DNA of 52,398 nucleotides from Clostridiales bacterium (GTDB lineage: Bacteria; Bacillota; Clostridia; Oscillospirales; CAG-272), in the NCBI GenBank assembly GCA_004554105.1, contig SFNW01000001.1, forward strand, positions 1 through 52,398, read 5' to 3'. The notes beneath the pieces were generated by a model. It was not told the origin of the DNA and ran no database searches. It saw only the letters and a list, made by a program, of their open reading frames with translations. This document shows, piece after piece, positions 1 to 7,440 of this stretch. Made by a program: the position numbers and the translations under genes. The stretch's first letter is position 1. Every line of letters begins with the position of its first letter.

Positions 1-1395
1 AAGCTGCAGGCGGAGCTGGAAAAAAGACGCAAGCATCATGTATCTCTTTGCATATCCGCAAAGAAAAAATACGATGATTTTTGTGCCAAGCGCCATACAA
101 TTCTTGAAAGGTTGCTTCCGAAGAAAAAGGCTGCCAATGATATACGCGCCGCAATATTGTTGGAGCAAGCCGAATGCTGCGCAAGAGAAGCAGAAGAATG
201 TTGTCGTCTGCTCAATGAAAAATGTTCGGAAACCGCCGCGCTTCGGAATGCGATTGCTGCTGAAAAACTGCCGGAGCAAAAACAAGCCTTACTTGATTTC
301 AAACACAGGGAAGGCTGCCCGCGGCAGCTTACCGCAGCCATTGTCGGCGTTCAATATGACGAAAGTTCTGCATTGCTGCACTGCCGCATAGACGATGCTA
401 TACTTGAAGCAATCCCTCCCGAAACAGTATATGAAGTTTCAACCGAAACACTCAAATACAGGTTGGCAGAATGCAAATCGCAGATTCATGTAATGGAGAC
501 GTGTCACAGCACTTTTGACTCCGCTCGTATTATCGCCGGAACACTTGACACCATCATAGGGAAATACGATTCTTTCTTGAAACGCAGCGGTGGGAATGTC
601 AGTCATGTGTTTATTGACGAGGCGGCGTATGCGCCGCTGACGAAAGGCATAGTCGCCTTTTCATTTGGCGCGCCCGTAACCTTTTTGGGCGACCATAAGC
701 AGATACCGCCCGTCTGTGAGATGGATGAGTACACCCTTTCTGCCGAAAACCAAAGTGTGGTCCTGTGGGCGCAGTCTGTTGTTCACTGCGAAGAGATTTT
801 CAGAAGTAGTATACCGCTTATTCTTGAAAATGCCCAAAGCAGAAAGCCGCCTGTATTGCCGGAAGGCTGTATGACCGCGCTCAATTATACGCACCGCTTC
901 GGTCAGAATCTCGCCGCCGTTCTTGCGCAATATGTTTACACCGGCGATTTTCACGGTGCGCCGAATGCAGATGTGAAAATCAAGGTTTTGAAATGCAGCC
1001 CGAAGCCGAAAGACATAAAAGATAAGATGAATCCGTGCGAGGCGAATGAAATTTCAAAATGTCTAAAAGAAAACAACTTTGAAGATGCTGCAATTTTAAC
1101 GCCCTATAAAGAGCAGGTCAAACTGCTGCAAAAGACAGTGCCTTTTGCGTATCGCGGCAACGTCATGACGATTCACGCATCGCAGGGAAGAGAATACGAC
1201 ACGGTAATCCTCAGTGTCCGTGACCGTATGCCGTGGTGGTTTACCGATTCCAACAATCTCAAATCAAACGGCAGAGCGGTTCTAAATACCGCGCTAAGCC
1301 GTGCGAAGAAGCAGCTGATTATCGCCTGTGACGAAGAGAGTTGGAAAGCATTTGACGGACAGTTACTTGCAGAGATTATTCGCCATGCTAATTGA
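1..1395 (+). CDS. SF1 (UPF1-like) DNA/RNA helicase, 3' part only
   Basis: The frame is open from base 1, so the start and the Walker A region lie outside the window; about 464 codons are visible. Superfamily 1 helicase motifs occur in order: a Walker B-type VFIDEAAYAPL, motif III FLGDHKQIPPV, ILTPYKEQV, motif V-like TIHASQGREYDTVI, and motif VI-like NTALSRAKKQLII. The protein should couple ATP hydrolysis to nucleic-acid translocation. The region before Walker B is charged and helical. Base composition is lower in G+C than the neighbouring genes, which may point to acquisition or to an accessory/defence protein. The internal TTG near position 112 is not a convincing start because the frame continues upstream of it. 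The family is secure; the specific role is not. Confidence 0.85.
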   Translation, partial: KLQAELEKRRKHHVSLCISAKKKYDDFCAKRHTILERLLPKKKAANDIRAAILLEQAECCAREAEECCRLLNEKCSETAALRNAIAAEKLPEQKQALLDFKHREGCPRQLTAAIVGVQYDESSALLHCRIDDAILEAIPPETVYEVSTETLKYRLAECKSQIHVMETCHSTFDSARIIAGTLDTIIGKYDSFLKRSGGNVSHVFIDEAAYAPLTKGIVAFSFGAPVTFLGDHKQIPPVCEMDEYTLSAENQSVVLWAQSVVHCEEIFRSSIPLILENAQSRKPPVLPEGCMTALNYTHRFGQNLAAVLAQYVYTGDFHGAPNADVKIKVLKCSPKPKDIKDKMNPCEANEISKCLKENNFEDAAILTPYKEQVKLLQKTVPFAYRGNVMTIHASQGREYDTVILSVRDRMPWWFTDSNNLKSNGRAVLNTALSRAKKQLIIACDEESWKAFDGQLLAEIIRHAN

Positions 1396-1571
1396 AAGAA
1401 AACCGCTCCCTTTGCTACTTGGTTCCGACAACCGAAAATCGACCGCCGCTCCGTCGGAGCGGCAGACAGAACGTCTGCATTTGTGCGGCGCTCTGCCTTT
1501 GCAAAATCAAAGTGCGACGCGGCGACAACCGTTACGTTCCGGTCGATTCGGGCGTAAAGGGCTCCGAGAGC

Positions 1572-1601
1572 AGAAAAACCACCCTGTCGGGTGGTTTTTC
1601 T
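1572..1601 (-). terminator. Intrinsic terminator of tRNA-Val
   Basis: A perfect hairpin (AAAAACCACCC, loop TGTC, GGGTGGTTTTT) lies immediately 3' of the minus-strand tRNA. It is symmetric with T-runs on both strands, so it could also stop rightward transcription from the helicase. Confidence 0.85.
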
Positions 1602-1603
1602 GT

Positions 1604-1680
1604 TGGTGGAGACAACTGGAATCGAACCAGTGACCCCTTGCATGTCAAGCAAGTACTCTAACCAGCTGAGCTATGCCTCC
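1604..1680 (-). tRNA. tRNA-Val (anticodon GAC)
   Basis: The minus strand folds as a complete cloverleaf of 77 nt including an encoded CCA. The acceptor stem is GGAGGCA pairing with TGTCTCC (one G-T), the D arm is GCTC/GAGT, the anticodon stem is CTTGC/GCAAG with loop TTGACAT, and the T arm is ACTGG/CCAGT with loop TTCGATT. Loop positions 34-36 read GAC, which decodes GUC/GUU valine codons. It has its own promoter and terminator and stands alone rather than in a tRNA cluster. Confidence 0.95.
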
Positions 1681-1697
1681 GTTTTTCGCGTGGGTTT

Positions 1698-1726
1698 ATT
1701 ATAACACACACAAAATGAAAATGCAA
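1698..1726 (-). promoter_or_regulatory. Sigma-70-type promoter of tRNA-Val
   Basis: On the minus strand TTGCAT and TATAAT are separated by exactly 17 bp. The -10 box ends 17 bp before the tRNA 5' end, leaving a very short leader. Confidence 0.85.
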
Positions 1727-1802
1727 CAGGAAATTTCGATTTTTTGAAAAAAGTTTCGGCGGGCGATTTTCTATCGACTTCTTGCAATTTTTTATCTTCC
1801 CC

Positions 1803-1830
1803 TTGCTTTTTCAAAAAAACCGAATATAAT
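1803..1830 (+). promoter_or_regulatory. Promoter of the MATE transporter gene
   Basis: TTGCTT, a 16 bp spacer and a perfect TATAAT lie about 33 bp before the MATE start codon. A strong ribosome binding site (GGGAGGAGG, 1848-1856) follows. Confidence 0.7.
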
Positions 1831-1863
1831 ATGGAATGATTTTTTCGGGAGGAGGTACATCGG

Positions 1864-3357
1864 ATGAAAACCGAAAAAACAAAATCGGGAACGCTGTCGC
1901 GCTTGCCGCGTCTGTCCCGTCCGGTCGACCTGACGCGGGGAACGCCGTGGAAGGTCATTCTGCTCTATGCCGCGCCGATTATGCTCTCCTACCTCTTGCA
2001 GCAAATCTATGTACTCACCGACGCCATCATCTGCGGGCAGGTGCTGCGCGCGGAGGAGGTCGCGGGCGTCAACGACACCTTTGCGCTGACCTTCATCTTT
2101 CTGCAATTCGCATTCGGCTGTACGGCGGGCTTCGGCGTCATCACCGCGAATTGCGTCGGCTGTGCGGACGACAAGGGCGTGCGCCGCTCGTTCGCCACGC
2201 AAATCTATCTGTCGCTCGGCATTTCGGCCGTGCTGACAGTCCTGTCCGTCGGGCTTCTGCCGCAGATGCTGCGGCTCATCAACGTGACGCCCGACAACAA
2301 AACGGTTTACGGCGCCGCCTATATCTACTGCCTGATTATCTTCATCGGCATTGCGGCGCAGGTCGGCTACAACTTCATCTGCGGCATTCTGCGTGCGCTC
2401 GGCGATTCGTTCACGCCGCTCCTCTTTCTCGTAATCTCCACCCTGCTCAACGTCGGGCTGGATATTCTGTTCCTCGTTCCGCTGCACATGGGACCCGCAG
2501 GCGCGGCGGCGGCAACCGTTCTCGCCCAGCTGCTCAGTTTTATCGGCTGCATGGTCTATTCCCTCATCAAATATGAAAAACTCCGCCCGACCGAAGAGGA
2601 CTTCCGCGTGCCCGCCTCCGCCGTCCGCGCACATCTGCGGCAGGGCGTGCCGCTCGGACTGCAATTTTCGATTTTGGCAATCGGCATCATCGTCATGCAG
2701 GGCGCGGTGGTGGAATTTGACCTCACGGCAAGCGGCGCAATGGTGGCGGGCACGCCCGCGCAGAACGGCTTCGGCGCGGCAAGTAAGCTCATCAATTTTC
2801 TGATGGCGGCATTTAACGGGCTCGGCACCGCCATTCTCGGCTACAATGCGCAAAACTTTGGCAAGGGCGACCGCGTGCGGATTCGCCGCGGCACTTTGCA
2901 GGCGTTTGTCATCATGCTGGTCATTTTCGGCGTCTGCCTTGCGGCGGGGGCTTCCCTTTCGGCGGGCGGCGCATACCAGTACATCTTCATGAGTGCGGAT
3001 AAGGTTTCGGAAGCGTCGATTCGCTTCGGCAACACCTATCTGCTCGTCGACCTCGCGCTCTATTGCATTCTCGGCTTTCTGTTTGTTGCGCGCAGCGCCG
3101 TGCAGGGCGTGTCCCGCCCGGGCTATGTCCTCGGTGCGGGCATCGCGGAGCTTTGCGCGCGAATGCTGATTTGCGCCTTTCTGCCCGAAATCGTCAACGG
3201 CGCTCCGATTGACGCTTCTGCGTCGCCGCTCGCCTTTGCCGCAGTCTGTGCGGGCGACCCGGGCGCATGGCTTGCGGCGTCGCTCGTTTTGACCCTGCCG
3301 CTGTTCCGCTTCATTCTCCGCATCCCGCCGCACACCTCCGACGCGCGGGAAAGCTGA
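1864..3357 (+). CDS. MATE family multidrug/toxin efflux transporter
   Basis: The 497-residue polytopic membrane protein has about twelve hydrophobic segments, the usual size for the family. MATE proteins expel cationic drugs or metabolites across the cytoplasmic membrane using a Na+ or H+ gradient. Typical landmarks are the N-terminal stretch PIMLSYLLQQIYVLTDAI and the central ILRALGDSFTPLLF...NVGLDILFLVPL block (roughly residues 175-215), which is repeated in looser form in the second half. The start follows GGGAGGAGG at good spacing. The gene is monocistronic, with its own promoter and a strong terminator. Substrate cannot be told from sequence. A 513-codon open frame on the opposite strand is a composition artefact. 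Confidence 0.93.
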   Translation: MKTEKTKSGTLSRLPRLSRPVDLTRGTPWKVILLYAAPIMLSYLLQQIYVLTDAIICGQVLRAEEVAGVNDTFALTFIFLQFAFGCTAGFGVITANCVGCADDKGVRRSFATQIYLSLGISAVLTVLSVGLLPQMLRLINVTPDNKTVYGAAYIYCLIIFIGIAAQVGYNFICGILRALGDSFTPLLFLVISTLLNVGLDILFLVPLHMGPAGAAAATVLAQLLSFIGCMVYSLIKYEKLRPTEEDFRVPASAVRAHLRQGVPLGLQFSILAIGIIVMQGAVVEFDLTASGAMVAGTPAQNGFGAASKLINFLMAAFNGLGTAILGYNAQNFGKGDRVRIRRGTLQAFVIMLVIFGVCLAAGASLSAGGAYQYIFMSADKVSEASIRFGNTYLLVDLALYCILGFLFVARSAVQGVSRPGYVLGAGIAELCARMLICAFLPEIVNGAPIDASASPLAFAAVCAGDPGAWLAASLVLTLPLFRFILRIPPHTSDARES

Positions 3358-3368
3358 AAATCTTCCTC

Positions 3369-3411
3369 AAAACAACAAAGGACAAGCAAATGCTTGTCCT
3401 TTGTTGTTTTT
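3369..3411 (+). terminator. Intrinsic terminator after the MATE gene
   Basis: A 20 bp near-perfect stem (AACAACAAAGGACAAGCA with its complement, loop AA) is followed by a T-run. It is among the strongest terminators in the window. Confidence 0.92.
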
Positions 3412-3482
3412 GAGAGCATCGGCAAAGCACCGAACAACCGTGCGCACATCGAAAAGCGTCGGTTTGCCCCCTATCCCGTCGG

Positions 3483-3526
3483 ATATACCGAATCGGGATA
3501 TTTTAAGTATACCATATCGGTATACT
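3483..3526 (+). promoter_or_regulatory. Two tandem operator-like palindromes upstream of the XRE gene
   Basis: Site O2 (3506-3526) is a perfect 8-5-8 inverted repeat: AGTATACC, spacer ATATC, GGTATACT. Site O1 (3483-3501) is a weaker copy: ATATACC, spacer GAATC, GGGATAT. Centres are 24 bp apart, a little over two helical turns, so both sites face the same side of the helix. The position just upstream of the ribosome binding site suggests autorepression by the XRE protein. Confidence 0.7.
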
Positions 3527-3547
3527 GATGTCAAGGGGGGATTTTTC

Positions 3548-3754
3548 ATGCGGCTGAAAGAACTGCGAAAAGCGCGCGGCATCACACAGCTCAAACTGGC
3601 AATGGATTTGCACATGAATCAAAACACAATCTCCCGCTACGAAACCGGTGAACACGAAGCAGGCTACACCGAGTTGATTCGCATTGCCGACTATTTCGAC
3701 GTTTCGATTGACTACCTGCTCGAACGCACCGACAATCCGACCGTCTCCAAATAA
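3548..3754 (+). CDS. XRE-family helix-turn-helix regulator (68 aa)
   Basis: This is a stand-alone Cro/CI-type DNA-binding domain with nothing appended. The helix-turn-helix runs from about residue 12 to 38 (GITQLKLAMDLHMNQNTISR then YETGEHEAGY), followed by the typical IADYFDVSIDYLL helix. The ATG is preceded by AAGGGGGG; longer open frame upstream is excluded because it crosses the MATE terminator and the operators. Two operator-like palindromes overlap its promoter region, so it is probably autoregulated. It sits alone between the MATE gene and the feo operon; what else it controls is unknown. Confidence 0.9.
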   Translation: MRLKELRKARGITQLKLAMDLHMNQNTISRYETGEHEAGYTELIRIADYFDVSIDYLLERTDNPTVSK

Positions 3755-3765
3755 GCAACCGACTC

Positions 3766-3796
3766 AAAGGATTCCCTTTCCGGGAATCCTTTTTTA
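3766..3796 (+). terminator. Intrinsic terminator after the XRE gene
   Basis: Stem AAAGGATTCCC with GGGAATCCTTT around a short loop, followed by six T residues, starting 12 bp after the stop codon. Confidence 0.88.
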
Positions 3797-3866
3797 CACT
3801 TTGCCGCGCCGAATTTGCCGCAATTTGCGAATTTTCGGCAGATTTCATAAAAGTGCCGCCGCGCTC

Positions 3867-3895
3867 TTGACAGGCGGCGGCTTTTGCGCTATCAT
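3867..3895 (+). promoter_or_regulatory. Promoter of the feo operon
   Basis: Consensus TTGACA, 17 bp spacer, TATCAT. The -10 box abuts a 28 bp palindrome, so the start point falls inside it. Confidence 0.82.
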
Positions 3896-3923
3896 CTATG
3901 AGTTAGTTAAGACAAACTCATAG
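3896..3923 (+). promoter_or_regulatory. 28-bp palindrome at the feo start point; candidate iron-repressor operator
   Basis: CTATGAGTT and AACTCATAG form a perfect 9 bp inverted repeat around a 10 bp centre that is itself partly symmetric (GTTAGTTAAGACAAAC). Placed directly downstream of the -10 box, it would block transcription when occupied. Iron uptake operons are commonly controlled by DtxR/IdeR- or Fur-family repressors. The sequence looks more like a DtxR-type AGTTxG/CxAACT arrangement than a Fur box, but assignment to a family is inference. An RNA hairpin in the 5' leader is the alternative. Confidence 0.6.
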
Positions 3924-3938
3924 AAAAGAGGAAGCAGA

Positions 3939-4223
3939 ATGACGCTGAACGAGCTGAAAATCGGGCAGTCTGCCGTCATCGTCGCCGTCGGCGGCGAGGG
4001 GACGCTGCGCAACCGCCTGATTGACATGGGACTGATTCCGCACACCAAGCTGACGCTGCGCAAGGTCGCGCCGATGGGCGACCCGATTGAAATTCTGATT
4101 CGCGGCTACGAGCTGACGCTCCGCCTCGAAGACGCGGCGAACATCACCGTCGAGATTACGGAGGAGGCAGCCCCCGCCGCACGCGCCGACGCCCCCGCGA
4201 AGAAAGGGGCGGGCAAACGATGA
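3939..4223 (+). CDS. feoA: Ferrous iron transport protein A
   Basis: This 94-residue protein has the FeoA SH3-like fold signature: an early L..L..G..A.I core, then LRNRLIDMGLIPHTKLTLRK and a final GYELTLRLEDAANI strand. FeoA is a small cytosolic partner of FeoB needed for full Fe2+ uptake. The C-terminal 20 residues are an Ala/Lys-rich tail beyond the usual domain. It is the first gene of the operon, and its stop codon overlaps the feoB start (ATGA), indicating translational coupling. The ribosome binding site is AGAGGAAG. Confidence 0.95.
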   Translation: MTLNELKIGQSAVIVAVGGEGTLRNRLIDMGLIPHTKLTLRKVAPMGDPIEILIRGYELTLRLEDAANITVEITEEAAPAARADAPAKKGAGKR

Positions 4224-6232
4224 AATTTGCACTGACCGGCAACCAGAACTGCGGTAAAACCGCGCTCTTCAACACGCTGACCGGTATGCGCTGCCATGTC
4301 GGCAATTTCCCCGGCGTGACGGTCGAGCAAAAGGTCGGCGAAATCCGCGGCAAGAGCGGCTGCTCGGTTGTCGACCTGCCGGGCATCTACTCGCTGCGCC
4401 CCTACACGCAGGAGGAAATCGTCACCCGCGATTACATACTGAACGAAAAGCCCGACGGCATCATCAACATCGTCGACGCGACCAACATCGAGCGCAACCT
4501 GTACCTGACCATGCAGCTGCTCGAGCTCGACGTCCCGATGGTGCTGGCGCTGAACATGATGGACGAGGTGCGCGCGGGCGGCGGCACGATCGACGTTGAA
4601 AAGATGAGCCGCGAACTCGGCATTCCGGTCGTCCCCATCAGTGCGCTCAAGGACGAGGGCGTCTCCGAACTGATTGACCGCGCAATCGAAGTGGCAAAGC
4701 GGCACATTCTGCCGGTGCGCGCCGACTTCTGCGCCGCCGACTCGCCCTGTCACCGCTGCATTCACGCGGTCATGCACCTCGTGCAGGACCACGCAGCCGA
4801 AGCGGGACTGCCGCTGCGCTTCTGCGCGTCGAAGCTGATTGAGGGCGACAGCGACATCGCCGACCGACTTGGGCTCGACGAAAACGAGCGCGAGCTGATT
4901 GAGCACTGTCTCGTACAGCTTGAAGCCGAATCGGAACTCGACCGCAACGCCGCACTGGCGGATATGCGCTATTCCTTTATCGAGAGCGTCGTCGCCGCCT
5001 CGGTCGTCAAATGTAGCGAGAGCCGCGAGCATCGCCACTCGGTGGCAATCGACAAAATCCTGACCGGCAAATATACCGCGATTCCCGTCTTTCTCGGCAT
5101 CATTCTGCTGATTTTTTGGCTGACCTTCAACGTCATCGGCGCGGGACTGCAGCAGCTGCTTGAACTCGGCATCGGTCGGCTCACCGACATTGTCGATGCC
5201 GCGCTGACGAACTTCGGGCTGAACCCGGTCGTCCACAGCCTGATTATTGACGGTATTTTCAACGGCGTCGGCAGCGTGCTGTCCTTTTTGCCGATTATCG
5301 TCACGCTGTTTTTCTTCCTTTCGATTCTCGAGGACACCGGCTATATGGCGCGCGTCGCCTTTGTCATGGATAAGCCGCTGCGCCGTCTCGGGCTGTCGGG
5401 GCGCTCGTTTGTCCCGATGCTGATCGGCTTCGGCTGCTCGGTGCCTGCCGTCATGGCGGCGCGCACCGTCTCCTCCGACCGCGACCGCAAAATGACAATC
5501 CTGCTTGTCCCTTTCATGAGCTGCTCGGCAAAAATCCCGATTTACGCGGTCTTCACGGCGGCATTCTTCCCGGGGCACGGCGCGCTCGTCATGTTCGCGC
5601 TCTACATCACCGGCATTCTGCTCGCCATTCTCTCGGCGCTCTTCTTAAAGCGCACCTCGTTCCGCGGCAAGCCGGTGCCGTTCGTCATGGAACTGCCAAA
5701 CTACCGTTTCCCCTCTCCGCACAGCGTGGCGCTGCTGCTGTGGGAAAAGGCGCGTGACTTCCTCGAGCGCGCATTCTCGGTCATCTTCATCGCGACCGTC
5801 GTGATTTGGTTCTTGCAGAGCTTTGACTACCGTCTCAACCCGGTCGCCGACTCGACCGAGAGTATGCTTGCCGCCGTCGGTCAGGCAATTTCAATCCTTT
5901 TCAAGCCGCTTGGCTTCGGCGACTGGCGCTTCTCGACCGCGCTGATTTCGGGCTTTATCGCCAAGGAGCAGGTCGTTTCGACGCTCGCCGTCCTTGTCGG
6001 CTGCGACGCAAGTCTGCTCTACACTGCGCTGCCCGCGCTCTTCTCGTCGACGCTCGCCGCGTGCAGCTTCCTCGTCTTTACCCTGCTGTACACGCCCTGC
6101 GTCGCCGCCGTTGCGGCGATTCGCCGCGAGTTCGGCTCGCGCCTTGCCACGGTCGGCATTGTGCTGACGCAGTGCTGTGTGGCATGGCTGGTCGCGTTTA
6201 TCGTCTATACGATCGGAGGGCTGTTTGTATGA
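4220..6232 (+). CDS. feoB: Ferrous iron transporter FeoB
   Basis: The 670-residue protein has an N-terminal G-protein domain with G1 GNQNCGKT (residues 7-14), G3 DLPG (52-55) and the FeoB-type G4 NMMD (112-115). A helical linker follows, then a membrane permease of two Gate domains. The Gate motifs are visible, including GFGCSVPAVMAARTV and PFMSCSAKIPIYAVF, whose cysteines are conserved in the family. It imports Fe2+ across the cytoplasmic membrane under anoxic conditions. Length is normal for Firmicutes. It overlaps both feoA and the following small gene by 4 bp, so the three are a tight translational unit. Confidence 0.97.
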   Translation: MKFALTGNQNCGKTALFNTLTGMRCHVGNFPGVTVEQKVGEIRGKSGCSVVDLPGIYSLRPYTQEEIVTRDYILNEKPDGIINIVDATNIERNLYLTMQLLELDVPMVLALNMMDEVRAGGGTIDVEKMSRELGIPVVPISALKDEGVSELIDRAIEVAKRHILPVRADFCAADSPCHRCIHAVMHLVQDHAAEAGLPLRFCASKLIEGDSDIADRLGLDENERELIEHCLVQLEAESELDRNAALADMRYSFIESVVAASVVKCSESREHRHSVAIDKILTGKYTAIPVFLGIILLIFWLTFNVIGAGLQQLLELGIGRLTDIVDAALTNFGLNPVVHSLIIDGIFNGVGSVLSFLPIIVTLFFFLSILEDTGYMARVAFVMDKPLRRLGLSGRSFVPMLIGFGCSVPAVMAARTVSSDRDRKMTILLVPFMSCSAKIPIYAVFTAAFFPGHGALVMFALYITGILLAILSALFLKRTSFRGKPVPFVMELPNYRFPSPHSVALLLWEKARDFLERAFSVIFIATVVIWFLQSFDYRLNPVADSTESMLAAVGQAISILFKPLGFGDWRFSTALISGFIAKEQVVSTLAVLVGCDASLLYTALPALFSSTLAACSFLVFTLLYTPCVAAVAAIRREFGSRLATVGIVLTQCCVAWLVAFIVYTIGGLFV

Positions 6233-6390
6233 CCGCTGCCGACATTGTTGTGCTTGTTTTGGTGGGCGCGGCGCTCGTCGCCGCCGTCCTCTTCTCGATT
6301 CGCTCGCGCAAAAAGCGCGGCGGTGGCTGCGGCTGCGGCTGTTCGAACTGCTCGGGTTGTCCCTCGGCGTCCGAGAAGAATAAAAAATAA
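6229..6390 (+). CDS. FeoB-associated Cys-rich membrane peptide (53 aa)
   Basis: The start codon overlaps the feoB stop (ATGA). The peptide has a single N-terminal membrane helix (about residues 5-22, DIVVLVLVGAALVAAVLF), a basic stop-transfer RSRKKR, and a cysteine-rich tail GGGCGCGCSNCSGCP containing five cysteines. This matches the small FeoB-associated Cys-rich membrane protein family found next to feoB in many anaerobes. Metal binding or handover to the transporter is plausible but not shown by sequence. Confidence 0.9.
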   Translation: MTAADIVVLVLVGAALVAAVLFSIRSRKKRGGGCGCGCSNCSGCPSASEKNKK

Positions 6391-6404
6391 AAGGAGTGCA
6401 GGCT

Positions 6405-7001
6405 ATGAAACAACTGCTCAAACTCACGCTCGGCGGCTTTCTTGCCGGTGCGTCGATTTCCATCGGCGCGGCAATCTACTTAAGCTGTCAGAGCAAAGTC
6501 GCGGGTGCGCTGCTCTTCTCCATCGGTTTGATTTTGGTCGTCACCTACGGCTTCAATCTCTACACCGGCATGATCGGCTTTGTGCGGAGCGGCAAGGAGC
6601 TGCTGCGCGCGCTCTATGCGCTGCTGGCAAACGCGCTCGGCTGCACGCTCTCGTTTCTGCTGCCGAACGGAGAAGCCGCCCGTGCGGCGGAGCTGTGGCA
6701 GGGCAAGCTCGCCAATGACCTCCCCACCGTGTTTATCCGCGCGGTCGTGTGCGGCGTGCTGATTTACGCCTGCGTCGCCTACGCCAAGAAAAACAGCGGC
6801 ATCGCCGCCTTTGCCTACATCGTTCTCGCCGTGGCGGCGTTCATTCTGTGCGGCGGCGAGCACTCGGTCGCCGACCTCTGCTTCCTGTTCGCCGCGCGCG
6901 GCTTCAGCCTGCAAAGCGTCGGATTTATCCTGATTGTCGCCGCGGGCAACGCCGTCGGCTCGCTCGCCCTGTCGGTTTGGGAAGAGCGGACGGGGAAGTG
7001 A
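6405..7001 (+). CDS. Formate/nitrite transporter (FNT) family channel
   Basis: The 198-residue membrane protein has about six hydrophobic segments. Two hallmarks of the FNT (FocA/NirC) fold are present: NLYTGM in the first half and GGEHSVADLCF in the second. It is shorter than typical FocA (about 270-285 aa). The ATG at 6405 is chosen because AAGGAG (6391-6396) is correctly spaced; another ATG lies 9 bp upstream. It follows the Cys-rich gene by 14 bp, so it belongs to the feo transcript, which ends at a hairpin at 7106. Formate is a likely solute given the pyruvate-based anaerobic metabolism implied nearby, but hydrosulfide or nitrite cannot be excluded. Confidence 0.85.
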   Translation: MKQLLKLTLGGFLAGASISIGAAIYLSCQSKVAGALLFSIGLILVVTYGFNLYTGMIGFVRSGKELLRALYALLANALGCTLSFLLPNGEAARAAELWQGKLANDLPTVFIRAVVCGVLIYACVAYAKKNSGIAAFAYIVLAVAAFILCGGEHSVADLCFLFAARGFSLQSVGFILIVAAGNAVGSLALSVWEERTGK

Positions 7002-7020
7002 AAGAAGAAGAAAAAAAGCT

Positions 7021-7100
7021 CGGGGCGCCGCCCCGAACCCCGCACAAGGGGCTTTTTTGTAAAAAAGCCCCTTGTGAATCCGCAAAAAACTTTATAAGAA
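7021..7100. repeat. Intergenic repeat family A, copy 1
   Basis: Two nested palindromes, CGGGGCGCCGCCCCG and CAAGGGGCTTTTTTG/CAAAAAAGCCCCTTG (written around a TAA centre), are followed by a conserved GAATCCGCAAAAA-CTTT-TAAGAA tail. A second copy with the same order lies at 12497-12573. The second palindrome may also terminate transcription. Confidence 0.8.
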
Positions 7101-7105
7101 CAGAA

Positions 7106-7137
7106 CTGCGGCGCGTATCAACGCGCCGCGGTTTTTT
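7106..7137 (+). terminator. Terminator of the feo-FNT operon
   Basis: GC-only stem CGGCGCG/CGCGCCG with loop TATCAA followed by CGGTTTTTT. Confidence 0.82.
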
Positions 7138-7235
7138 CTATGTGTCCGCTCCGAAAAATCACGGCAAATTATGCTGCGCGGCGATTTGTCAAAGTCCCTT
7201 CGGGAAAAACAATAACCTCTCTGCGCAGAATCAGG

Positions 7236-7331
7236 CTAAATACTTGCCACGCCTGCGCCCAACACGCCGAATACAAGCATGAGAAGCACCAAAGCCGCAA
7301 GGACAGCGAATGCAAATACTTTTTTCTTCAT
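7236..7331 (-). CDS. 31-residue hydrophobic micro-protein
   Basis: This short frame starts with three lysines (MKKKVFAFAV) and continues as one hydrophobic helix of about 25 residues ending in GVASI. It looks like a single-span membrane peptide or a bare signal-like sequence. Support comes from its own consensus promoter (7372-7400), a GAGAGG ribosome binding site 5 bp before the ATG, and absence of any other gene on that transcript before the rplL terminators. No family is recognised. A toxin or a small membrane regulator is possible, but nothing in the sequence decides. It is too short for ordinary gene callers. Confidence 0.6.
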   Translation of the reverse strand: MKKKVFAFAVLAALVLLMLVFGVLGAGVASI

Positions 7332-7371
7332 CTTTCCTCTCCCGCAATCAAGCAGAATATCTTACAGGTAT

Positions 7372-7400
7372 ACTTTACCACACGCGCATACGTCTGTCAA
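7372..7400 (-). promoter_or_regulatory. Promoter of the 31-residue micro-gene
   Basis: Minus strand TTGACA, exactly 17 bp, TAAAGT. The predicted start is about 35 bp before the ATG. Confidence 0.8.
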
Positions 7401-7440
7401 GAGCGGGAAAGGGACGCAGAATTCAAGCCAAATCGAATAG

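Noticed and set aside
1792..3333. 513-codon minus-strand frame opposite the MATE gene
   Set aside because: Arg/Asp/Gln-rich translation typical of antisense to a GC-rich membrane-protein gene; no ribosome binding site.
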